This document shows positions 7,792 through 13,290 of a stretch of 13,290 nucleotides of DNA, in pieces. The first letter of the stretch is position 1; every line of letters begins with the position of its first letter. Made by a program: the position numbers and the translations under genes. The DNA comes from Betaproteobacteria bacterium (GTDB lineage: Bacteria > Pseudomonadota > Gammaproteobacteria > Burkholderiales > SG8-41), in contig JANXSE010000401.1 of NCBI GenBank assembly GCA_025356695.1, forward strand, positions 1 through 13,290, read 5' to 3'. The notes beneath the pieces are model-generated. The model saw nothing but the letters and a program-made list of their open reading frames with translations. It searched no databases and was not told where the DNA came from.

Positions 7792-8672
7792 TGACAGGCG
7801 TTTCCTACCGCGTGCTGCACGAAACGCGTTATACCTACTCGGATACGGTGACCAGCGCGCACCAGCTCGCCCATCTGCGTCCGCGCGCAACGGTGTGGCA
7901 GAAAATAAAATCGCATAAACTGACGATCAATCCGAAACCGGTTGAGCAGGTGTCGGGCGGAGATTACTTCGGCAATGAAGTGCTGCGTTTCATGATCGAT
8001 ACACCGCACATTGAACTGAGTGTGCGCGCCGAGTCTGTGGTTGAAGTCGGCGCGCATTCGCCGCAAACGGCGGATGCGTCACCGGCGTGGGAAAAGGGGC
8101 GCGCCACGCCCGGTGTATGGGGGCCGAACGTTGAGCTCGATGTCGAGGAGTATCGGGTTTCATCGCCGATGGCGCCGGTGCTCGATGAGGCGCTTGAATA
8201 CGGGCGCGCGAGTTTCCGCGACGGTCGCCCGTGGCTGGAGGCGGCGCTGGACTTGACCACGCGCATCCAGAAGGATTTTGTTTACGATCCGAAAGCGACA
8301 ACAGTAGCAACCAGAGTCAGCGAAGTGCTGGTGCTGCGCCGCGGCGTCTGCCAGGACTTCGCGCATCTGATGATCAGCTGCCTGCGTTCGCTCGGGCTGC
8401 CGGCGCGTTACGTCAGTGGCTACATATTGAACAGCCCGAAGGCGGGGGCGCGGCGCGTGATGGGCGCCGACGCCTCGCATGCCTGGGTGGCGGCGCATTG
8501 CCCGGCGCACGGCTGGGTGGCCTTTGACCCGACCAACGGTAAACTCGCCGATCTCGAATTCGTCACGCTCGGTTGGGGGCGCGAATTTTCCGACGTCACG
8601 CCGTTGCGCGGCGTGGTGCTCGGCGCGGCTTCGCAAACGCTCGAAGTCGAAGTCAAAGTACAGCCTATTTAG
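7791..8672 (+). CDS. Transglutaminase-like family protein (COG1305)
   Basis: A complete 293-residue bacterial transglutaminase-like protein. Residues about 1-80 are the transglutaminase N-terminal domain (VSYRVLHETRYTYSD), and residues about 150-255 the papain-like core. The triad is visible: Cys187 in RRGVCQDFAHL, His230 in DASHAWV and Asp246 in AFDPTNG. Members may act as cysteine proteases, transglutaminases or amidases; which one applies here cannot be told from sequence. It matches the first third of the 1116-residue protein upstream but lacks the DUF2126 part. The ATG at 7791 shares its A with the TAA of the ATP-grasp/alpha-E fusion, so the pair is probably co-translated. No signal peptide is evident, placing it in the cytoplasm. 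A perfect hairpin 10 bases after the stop probably marks the end of the operon. Confidence 0.93.
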   Translation: MTGVSYRVLHETRYTYSDTVTSAHQLAHLRPRATVWQKIKSHKLTINPKPVEQVSGGDYFGNEVLRFMIDTPHIELSVRAESVVEVGAHSPQTADASPAWEKGRATPGVWGPNVELDVEEYRVSSPMAPVLDEALEYGRASFRDGRPWLEAALDLTTRIQKDFVYDPKATTVATRVSEVLVLRRGVCQDFAHLMISCLRSLGLPARYVSGYILNSPKAGARRVMGADASHAWVAAHCPAHGWVAFDPTNGKLADLEFVTLGWGREFSDVTPLRGVVLGAASQTLEVEVKVQPI

Positions 8673-8682
8673 CAGTACTTCT

Positions 8683-8702
8683 GCGCATCTGTCCCGATGC
8701 GC
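8683..8702 (+). terminator. Hairpin closing the ATP-grasp/transglutaminase cluster
   Basis: GCGCATC (8683-8689) pairs perfectly with GATGCGC (8696-8702) across a six-base loop, starting 10 bases after the transglutaminase stop. Only TT follows, so there is no proper U-tract. It is placed where an operon end is expected, just before the next promoter candidate. Confidence 0.5.
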
Positions 8703-8715
8703 TTCGATGAAGCGG

Positions 8716-8745
8716 TTGACGCGGGAATGTCGCGCACGCGATACT
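8716..8745 (+). promoter_or_regulatory. Candidate sigma70 promoter of the CocE/NonD hydrolase gene
   Basis: TTGACG (8716-8721, five of six for -35), an 18-base spacer and GATACT (8740-8745, four of six for -10). Transcription would start near 8752, about 35 bases before the chosen ATG at 8787. It follows the upstream hairpin directly, supporting a separate transcription unit, and it argues against the longer in-frame start at 8697, which would lie upstream of the promoter. Confidence 0.5.
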
Positions 8746-8775
8746 TTCAGGCTTGCCCGTTCATTTTCCGCCATT

Positions 8776-8779
8776 GGAG
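8776..8779 (+). promoter_or_regulatory. Shine-Dalgarno that sets the CocE/NonD hydrolase start
   Basis: GGAG lies seven bases ahead of the ATG at 8787, whereas the in-frame ATG at 8697 has no such site and adds 30 residues with no family similarity. Confidence 0.65.
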
Positions 8780-8786
8780 TGTTTTC

Positions 8787-10472
8787 ATGACGCAGCATGC
8801 TGATACGGTCGCCGCTTCCGGAAAATTTCTGTTTGAGCAGGACGTCGCGGTGCCGATGCGCGATGGCGCGCAATTGCGCGCCGACGTGTTCCGGCCGAAA
8901 GAAAGCGGCAAGGTGCCGGCCATCCTCAACCTCGGGCCATATCAGAAAGACAAATTGTGGACGCCGCCGCCGAATCTCGAAGAGCAACCGAATCCGTACA
9001 TGAATTGGGAGACGGTCAATCCGGAATGGTGGGTGCCGCAGGGTTATGCCGCAGTGCGCGTCGATGGCCGCGGCAGCGGCAAATCTCCCGGACAGTACGA
9101 TCCGTGGTCACGCGCCGAGTCGGTTGATTTCTACGATACGATCGAATGGGCTGCCGCGCAACCGTGGTGCAACGGCAAGGTCGGGTTGAACGGTATTTCC
9201 TATTATGCGATCAATCAGTGGTTCGCCGCCAACCAGCAGCCGCCGTCGTTGAAGGCGATTATTCCGTGGGAAGGTTTTGCCGATCTCTATCGCGATGCGC
9301 TGTTTCACGGCGGCATACTTTGTCTGTTCATGACCAACTGGTTTACCGCACATCTGCTGCATCATCAGCTTGGCCGCGCCTCGCAGATACATGCAGATGC
9401 GTGGCAGAAGAATACGCTGCAATTCTGGCTCGGCAACAATCTCGACAGCGGCGCTTTCAGCGGTTCGCAGGCGCAGTGGGACAAGATCACCGTGCCTTTC
9501 CTGTCGGTCGGCAACTGGACCGGCATGGCTCTGCATTTGCGCGGCAATACCGAAGCCTTCATGCAATCGAAATCGCCGCATAAAAAATTGCGCATACAGT
9601 CCGGCACCCATGTGCATCCGTTTTATTCCGAAGAGGGGCGCCAGGAGCAGAAGCGTTTTCTCGATTACTGGCTGAAGGACATCAAGAACGGTGTCATGGA
9701 AGAACCGCCGGTCAAACTGGCAATACGCCACGGCAACGATGAGGTGGTGTGGCGGCATGAGAATGAATGGCCGCTGGCGCGCACGCAGTGGACCAAATAT
9801 TATTTCGATCTGGCCACACCGACGGCAACCGATGTGCCGAAAAGCGGCGCGCTGGTAATGCACAACCCGGCCAAAACCAGCGCATGCACTTACGCGGCAA
9901 CCGGCCTTGGTTCGATGGGTTCGACGTCTGCCGCGTCTGCGCAGGTGATGGGTGGCGGCATCAAGCCGGGCATGGGAGTGGCGCTGGAAACGCCGCCGCT
10001 CGCCGCAGACATCGAAATCACCGGTCCGCTGGCCGCCAGCTTCTGGGTATCGAGCACCAGTGAGGACATGGATTTGTTTCTGACGCTGCGCAATTTTGAT
10101 GCCGATGGCAAGGAAGTCATGGAAACCGGGCAGCAGGGCACGCCGGTGCCGGTGGCGAAGGGCTGGCTGCGTGTGTCGCATCGCGAACTCGATACGGAAA
10201 AGACTTTGCCCTATCGCCCGTATCACAAGCACCAGCGCCGCCTGTTTCTCAAGCCCGGCGAAGTCGTGCAGGTGCAGGTCGAAATCTGGCCGACCTCGAT
10301 GGTGTTCAAAAAAGGCCATCGCATCCGTCTCGACGTGCAGCCGCGCGACGGTGTCGGCAGCGCGTCGTATATGCACTACCACGCCGACTACAACACCGGC
10401 ACGAATACGGTTTATGCCGGCGGCAACAGGGAATCGTTTCTGCTGCTGCCGGTGATTCCAGCCGCGCACTGA
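8787..10472 (+). CDS. CocE/NonD family hydrolase (S15 X-Pro dipeptidyl-peptidase-like)
   Basis: A 561-residue alpha/beta-hydrolase of the CocE/NonD family, whose members hydrolyse esters or amides; the substrate here is unknown. Residues about 18-300 are the hydrolase domain: VPMRDGAQLRADVFRP at the start, RVDGRGSGKSPG (91-102), the nucleophile Ser138 in GISYYA and the probable catalytic His275 in GTHVHPFYSEEG. Residues about 335-557 form the C-terminal jelly-roll domain (LAADIEITGPLAASFWVSS, HRIRLDVQPRD). The third triad residue is unclear: where cocaine esterase-like members have an Asp after a Trp (WxD), this protein has WTG at 244-246. The N-terminus has no signal peptide. The start at 8787 is chosen from the Shine-Dalgarno and the family N-terminus. 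A hairpin follows the stop. It appears to be a free-standing gene unrelated to the upstream cluster. Confidence 0.9.
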   Translation: MTQHADTVAASGKFLFEQDVAVPMRDGAQLRADVFRPKESGKVPAILNLGPYQKDKLWTPPPNLEEQPNPYMNWETVNPEWWVPQGYAAVRVDGRGSGKSPGQYDPWSRAESVDFYDTIEWAAAQPWCNGKVGLNGISYYAINQWFAANQQPPSLKAIIPWEGFADLYRDALFHGGILCLFMTNWFTAHLLHHQLGRASQIHADAWQKNTLQFWLGNNLDSGAFSGSQAQWDKITVPFLSVGNWTGMALHLRGNTEAFMQSKSPHKKLRIQSGTHVHPFYSEEGRQEQKRFLDYWLKDIKNGVMEEPPVKLAIRHGNDEVVWRHENEWPLARTQWTKYYFDLATPTATDVPKSGALVMHNPAKTSACTYAATGLGSMGSTSAASAQVMGGGIKPGMGVALETPPLAADIEITGPLAASFWVSSTSEDMDLFLTLRNFDADGKEVMETGQQGTPVPVAKGWLRVSHRELDTEKTLPYRPYHKHQRRLFLKPGEVVQVQVEIWPTSMVFKKGHRIRLDVQPRDGVGSASYMHYHADYNTGTNTVYAGGNRESFLLLPVIPAAH

Positions 10473-10480
10473 GCTACTGT

Positions 10481-10500
10481 CGCCGCCTGTTGTGGCGGCG
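10481..10500 (+). terminator. Hairpin after the CocE/NonD hydrolase gene
   Basis: CGCCGCC (10481-10487) pairs perfectly with GGCGGCG (10494-10500) around a TGTTGT loop, starting eight bases after the stop. No U-tract follows, so intrinsic termination is uncertain, but strength and position fit a transcript end or a 3'-protecting stem. Confidence 0.45.
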
Positions 10501-10568
10501 CTGTCAAGCGCATCAATCGCTGAAATTTTCCGCGCCTCCGGTTGCTGTGCGCCGGCGGCGGCTGTCCG

Positions 10569-10574
10569 TATAAT
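10569..10574 (+). promoter_or_regulatory. Candidate -10 element of rdgC
   Basis: A perfect TATAAT stands 18 bases before the rdgC ATG. No good -35 lies at 17 bases (TGTGCG); TTGCTG at 10542-10547 is 21 bases away. If used, the transcript would have a leader of only about a dozen bases. Sequence in the rest of the 10473-10592 gap shows only the preceding hairpin. Confidence 0.35.
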
Positions 10575-10592
10575 TCGACATTTTTTCCGGCC

Positions 10593-11495
10593 ATGTGGAT
10601 CAAGAATCTCATCGTTTACCGCCTGCCTGCGCATTGGGCAGTTGAAGCGGAAGAGCTCGAGCGCAAGCTCGCCAAGCAACCTTTGCAACCCTGCGGCGGT
10701 TTTCAGATGGAAAGCCGCGGCTGGACCTGCCCTTATGAAGAGGGGCAGTACCTCTACAACCAGAATAAACACTGGTTGCTGGCGCTGGGCATGGAGCAGA
10801 AGCTGCTGCCGGCCTCCATCATCCGTCAGGAAGCGCTGGACCGCGCCGAGAAGGTCGCCAAAAAACAGGCGCATCCCGTCGGCCGCAAGCAATTGCGCGA
10901 CATCCGCGAGGAAGTCACCAACGAATTCATGCCGCGTGCGCTGGCGCGCCGCCGCATTACGCATTGCTGGATAGACGCACTCAACCGCTGGCTGGTGGTC
11001 GATGCGGCCGGGGATCCCCACGCCGAGTTGTTCATGGAAACGTTACGCCGCAGTGAAGACGCCTTGATTGCGCCGCGGCTCGAAACTCAGCGTTCGCCGG
11101 CTTCGGCGATGGCGGAATGGCTGGTCAAGGGTGCCGCGCCGCAGGGTTTTACCATCGATCAGGATCTCGAGTTGCGCGCGGCCGACGCCAGCAAGGCGAC
11201 GGTCCGTTACTCGCGCCACAGCCTCGACGGTAAGGAAATCCGCGATCATATTTCGACCGGCAAGACCGTGGTGCGTCTCGGCCTGACCTGGAACGACAAG
11301 ATCTCCTTCGTGCTGACCGAGCAATACCATATCAAGCGCGTTACTTTTCTGGATATTCTCAGGCGCGATTCGGATGCGCAGGTTGAGGACGAGCAGGAAC
11401 AGTTCGAGCTCGATTTTGCCCTAATGACCGGCGAGCTTGCCTTGATGCTGACCGACCTCGTTAAAGCACTGGGTGGTGAAAAATCGAAGAGCTGA
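10593..11495 (+). CDS. rdgC: Recombination-associated protein RdgC
   Basis: A complete 300-residue RdgC; the E. coli protein is 303 residues. RdgC forms a ring-shaped dimer that encloses double-stranded DNA without sequence specificity and restrains RecA-driven recombination; it is nucleoid-associated in the cytoplasm. The identification rests on similarity along the whole length: the start MWIKNLIVYRL, then IREEVTNEFMPRALARRR (residues 105-122), WIDALNRWLVVDAA, FTIDQDLELR, VRYSRHSLDGKEIRDHI and RLGLTWNDKISFVLT. The ATG at 10593 gives the family N-terminus; an in-frame TTG at 10542 would add 17 unrelated residues across the -10 element. There is no obvious Shine-Dalgarno, consistent with a very short leader. 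Neighbours are unrelated, so it is probably monocistronic. Confidence 0.95.
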   Translation: MWIKNLIVYRLPAHWAVEAEELERKLAKQPLQPCGGFQMESRGWTCPYEEGQYLYNQNKHWLLALGMEQKLLPASIIRQEALDRAEKVAKKQAHPVGRKQLRDIREEVTNEFMPRALARRRITHCWIDALNRWLVVDAAGDPHAELFMETLRRSEDALIAPRLETQRSPASAMAEWLVKGAAPQGFTIDQDLELRAADASKATVRYSRHSLDGKEIRDHISTGKTVVRLGLTWNDKISFVLTEQYHIKRVTFLDILRRDSDAQVEDEQEQFELDFALMTGELALMLTDLVKALGGEKSKS

Positions 11496-11547
11496 TCCTG
11501 GCGGTTCTGCACTCATCCATTGAATCTGCGCCGACGCTGGGCTAGCC

Positions 11548-11577
11548 TTGATGTGCAAATAAGAACCGGGTTGTAAA
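11548..11577 (+). promoter_or_regulatory. Weak promoter candidate upstream of the cupin gene
   Basis: TTGATG (11548-11553), an 18-base spacer and TGTAAA (11572-11577), each four of six matches to sigma70 consensus. The 158-base gap between rdgC and the cupin gene holds nothing stronger. Confidence 0.2.
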
Positions 11578-11593
11578 GGTAGTACGTTCCCGC

Positions 11594-11611
11594 AAAACGG
11601 GCTCGCGTTTT
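11594..11611. repeat. Short inverted repeat upstream of the cupin gene
   Basis: AAAACG (11594-11599) and CGTTTT (11606-11611) are perfect inverted arms around GGCTCG; a second pair, CCCG (11589-11592) with CGGG (11598-11601), overlaps it. The element could be a weak terminator for rdgC or a regulator site in the cupin leader. Arms are short, so chance is possible. Confidence 0.25.
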
Positions 11612-11640
11612 CAGGTGAATTCAAAACAGAATCAGCCAAC

Positions 11641-11649
11641 GAGGAGGAG
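11641..11649 (+). promoter_or_regulatory. Very strong Shine-Dalgarno of the cupin gene
   Basis: GAGGAGGAG ends four bases before the ATG at 11654 and is nearly a full complement of the 16S rRNA tail. It rules out the in-frame GTG at 11615 as the start and predicts high translation. Confidence 0.75.
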
Positions 11650-11653
11650 TGTC

Positions 11654-12052
11654 ATGCCGTTTTATCAACTCGACGAGCTTGAGAAAAAAAAATCGAAGGT
11701 CAATTCCAAAATCGAAGCGGGCTCTGTGCCCGGCGAATTCATGAAGTTCGGCATTGTCACCAAACCGGAGGGTGAGGGGCCACCCTTGCATGAACATCCG
11801 AACGAAGAACAATTTACGGTCATCATGTCCGGCGAGATGCATTTTGTGCTCGGCGACGAAGACCGCGTGGTCGGTCCCGGCACGCTGATCCATATTCCGC
11901 GCAACACGCGCCATCGTTCGCGCCCGGTCAACGGGCCGGCCACCTTCCTCACGGTGAAAAGCCCTTGCGGCAACGGCGAATTGGCACAGGACTACAACCT
12001 GCGACCCGAAGCCAAAGAGATCGAAGCACTCTATCCGGGCAACAAGCGTTAG
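11654..12052 (+). CDS. Small single-domain cupin protein
   Basis: A 132-residue cupin. Cupin motif 1 is clear at residues 41-60: His46, His48 and Glu52 in a HEHPNEEQFTVIMSG stretch, and motif 2 runs about 74-88, VGPGTLIHIPRNTRH, with His87 as the likely fourth metal ligand. All expected metal ligands are therefore present, pointing to a metal-dependent small beta-barrel. Such proteins range from dioxygenases and isomerases to sugar or ligand sensors; nothing in the sequence or the neighbours picks one. The N-terminus is lysine-rich (residues 11-15) and lacks a signal peptide. The start is set by the GAGGAGGAG ribosome-binding site. A strong hairpin begins seven bases after the stop. Confidence 0.87.
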   Translation: MPFYQLDELEKKKSKVNSKIEAGSVPGEFMKFGIVTKPEGEGPPLHEHPNEEQFTVIMSGEMHFVLGDEDRVVGPGTLIHIPRNTRHRSRPVNGPATFLTVKSPCGNGELAQDYNLRPEAKEIEALYPGNKR

Positions 12053-12058
12053 CAGAAA

Positions 12059-12078
12059 GGCGGCGGAGATCCGCCGCC
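12059..12078 (+). terminator. Strong GC hairpin after the cupin gene
   Basis: GGCGGCGG (12059-12066) pairs perfectly with CCGCCGCC (12071-12078) around a four-base AGAT loop, seven bases after the cupin stop. No U-tract follows. It is the most stable of the three post-gene hairpins in the window. Confidence 0.5.
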
Positions 12079-12138
12079 TGATGCGCAATTATCCCGCTGG
12101 TTGGCAGGCGGTTCGTTGTTTTCCCGGGAGTGTATGGC

Positions 12139-13290
12139 ATGGATGTTTCTCTTTCAGAGGAGCAGCTTGCGTGGCAGTTGAAGGCGCGCAAGTTTGCCGA
12201 GGAAGTATTGCGGCCGCGTTCACTGGCCTGTGACAGCGTTGCCGAGCCGCGCGCGACCTTCGACTGGGAGATCATCAAAAAAGGCTCGCAGCTGGGTTTT
12301 CGCACGGCGGTGGTGCCGAAGGAATGGGGCGGCCACGGCATTAATACCGTGACGCAGGCACTGGTGATGTCTGAGCTCGCCCGCGGCGACAGCGCGATGG
12401 CCAAGACTTTCAGCCAGTGCTGGAAGTGGAGTCATCTGATCGCGACGTTTTGCACTGAAGATCAGAAAACGCGTTTTCTCAAACCGTTTGTCGCCGACGA
12501 TACTTTGCTGCTCGGTTTGGGCAACACCGAGCCGAACTCCGGCTCCGATCATCGTTTGCCACCCGAAGACGCGCCGCGTGCAGGCGCCCGGCTCAGGGCC
12601 GAGCGGCACGGTGATGAATGGATACTCAACGGCGAAAAATGTTTTATTGCCAACGGCAGCGTGGCGCGCATTTTCTTTGTCAATGCAAGAACCAATCCTG
12701 AGGTCAGCCAGAGCGAAGGCGTTACGCTGTTCATTCTGCCGGTCGATACGCCCGGCATGCGCATCGGCAAGGTTTTTAACAAGAGCGGCTGGCGTTTTTA
12801 TCAGAACGCAGAATTGATTTTCGAAAATGCCCGCGTGCCGCATACCAACGTGGTGGGTGAAGTCAACCGCGGATTCAATCTGCGCAAATCGACCAGCGCG
12901 CCGTTCGGCGACCTCGAACTTTCCGCCAATGCGCTGGGCATCTGCAACGCGGCCGTCGAGATGGCGATAGCGCGCATCCAGTTGCAATGGCCGGATGCGG
13001 CGCGCTTTCGCAACAACCAGACGGTACAGCTGAAATTATCCGAGATGCGCATGCTGACGGAGGCTCTGCGTTCGTTTGTTTTCCGCATTGCGGCGGAAGC
13101 CGACGATCACGCAGTGAAGCACGATGCTTCGAACCATATTCTGCTGCACAATTTTTCGACCGATGTGGTGCAGAAAGTCACCACGCTCAATCTGGATATA
13201 CACAGCAGCGCCGGTGCCGAGAAACTGGCCCGCGACGGCGTTATCTGGACCCACCTCGCCGGCGATGCAGTGCAGCGCATGAAGGCGGTG
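12139..13290 (+). CDS. Acyl-CoA dehydrogenase-like flavoprotein, 3' end cut by window
   Basis: The frame stays open for 384 codons from the ATG at 12139 to the end of the window; the family is usually 380-400 residues, so little is missing. Members bind FAD and oxidise acyl-CoA thioesters at the alpha-beta bond. Visible parts are the N-terminal helical domain (SEEQLAWQLKARKFAEE), PKEWGGHG (60-67), the flavin/substrate signature GNTEPNSGSD (128-137), the beta-domain ending FENARVPHTNVVGE, and a C-terminal helical domain ending IHSSAGAEKLARDG (354-367). The usual catalytic Glu in a YEGT-type motif is replaced: the aligned stretch reads HLAGD (372-376), with Ala374 where Glu is expected. Asp258 and Glu260 lie near the alternative base site of isovaleryl-CoA dehydrogenase but about one helical turn off. 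GGGAG at 12126-12130 is the ribosome-binding site; the ATG at 12134 is out of frame and soon stops. Substrate unknown. Confidence 0.88.
   Translation, partial: MDVSLSEEQLAWQLKARKFAEEVLRPRSLACDSVAEPRATFDWEIIKKGSQLGFRTAVVPKEWGGHGINTVTQALVMSELARGDSAMAKTFSQCWKWSHLIATFCTEDQKTRFLKPFVADDTLLLGLGNTEPNSGSDHRLPPEDAPRAGARLRAERHGDEWILNGEKCFIANGSVARIFFVNARTNPEVSQSEGVTLFILPVDTPGMRIGKVFNKSGWRFYQNAELIFENARVPHTNVVGEVNRGFNLRKSTSAPFGDLELSANALGICNAAVEMAIARIQLQWPDAARFRNNQTVQLKLSEMRMLTEALRSFVFRIAAEADDHAVKHDASNHILLHNFSTDVVQKVTTLNLDIHSSAGAEKLARDGVIWTHLAGDAVQRMKAV

Noticed and set aside
8697..8786. Longer in-frame start for the CocE/NonD hydrolase
   Set aside because: The extra 30 residues do not resemble the family, and the ATG at 8697 lies before the best promoter candidate and has no Shine-Dalgarno; the ATG at 8787 has both.
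10542..10592. TTG start extending RdgC by 17 residues
   Set aside because: RdgC proteins begin with an MW(F/I)KNL-type sequence, found exactly at 10593, and the extension overlaps the TATAAT box.
9108..11021. A 637-codon open frame on the - strand across the CocE/NonD and rdgC genes, including the gap between them
   Set aside because: Its translation is rich in His, Arg and Gln with no recognisable domain, and it lies opposite two well-identified genes. Long antisense frames are common opposite GC-rich coding sequence.
11615..11653. GTG start extending the cupin protein by 13 residues
   Set aside because: The extension covers the strong GAGGAGGAG ribosome-binding site, which fits the ATG at 11654.
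12220..12987. A 255-codon - strand frame opposite the acyl-CoA dehydrogenase-like gene
   Set aside because: The + strand frame carries the full family signature; the antisense product has no recognisable domain.

Overview
The window is a gene-dense stretch (hand-counted GC roughly 60-65%) from what is most likely a betaproteobacterium. The main support is a full-length RdgC, a protein largely confined to beta- and gammaproteobacteria; the codon style and the other families agree, but I cannot name a genus. All genes lie on the + strand. Both end genes are cut by the window: the first lacks its 5' part and the last its extreme 3' end.

Region 1 (1-8672) is a five-gene cluster built from four protein families: circularly permuted ATP-grasp (COG2308, DUF404/407), alpha-E (COG2307, DUF403), bacterial transglutaminase-like protease fold (COG1305) and DUF2126 (COG4196, which I take to be a glutamine-synthetase/glutamate-cysteine-ligase-like amidoligase). 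The layout reads as two parallel modules. Module A is ATP-grasp (partial), alpha-E, then transglutaminase fused to DUF2126. Module B is an ATP-grasp/alpha-E fusion followed by a stand-alone transglutaminase. Within each module the ATP-grasp/alpha-E unit and the next gene sit in tight order, with one-base stop/start overlaps at 875 and 7791. None of the four complete proteins shows a signal peptide or membrane segment, so the system looks cytoplasmic. The families are conserved together in many bacteria and have been proposed from comparative genomics to make or modify peptides through amide-bond ligation and cleavage. To my knowledge no substrate or product is known. This is the most interesting part of the window.

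Region 2 (8673-10592) holds a CocE/NonD-family serine hydrolase with its own good candidate promoter and Shine-Dalgarno, and a hairpin on either side. Region 3 (10593-11495) is rdgC, the RecA-modulating DNA-binding protein. Region 4 (11496-13290) holds a small single-domain cupin with a very strong ribosome-binding site, a strong hairpin, and an acyl-CoA dehydrogenase-like gene running off the end. Genes in regions 2-4 look like separate transcription units with no evident link to the cluster.

No RNA genes, insertion sequences, CRISPR arrays or direct repeats were seen. No stretch longer than about 160 bases lacks a gene. Promoter and terminator calls come from hand matching and are tentative.
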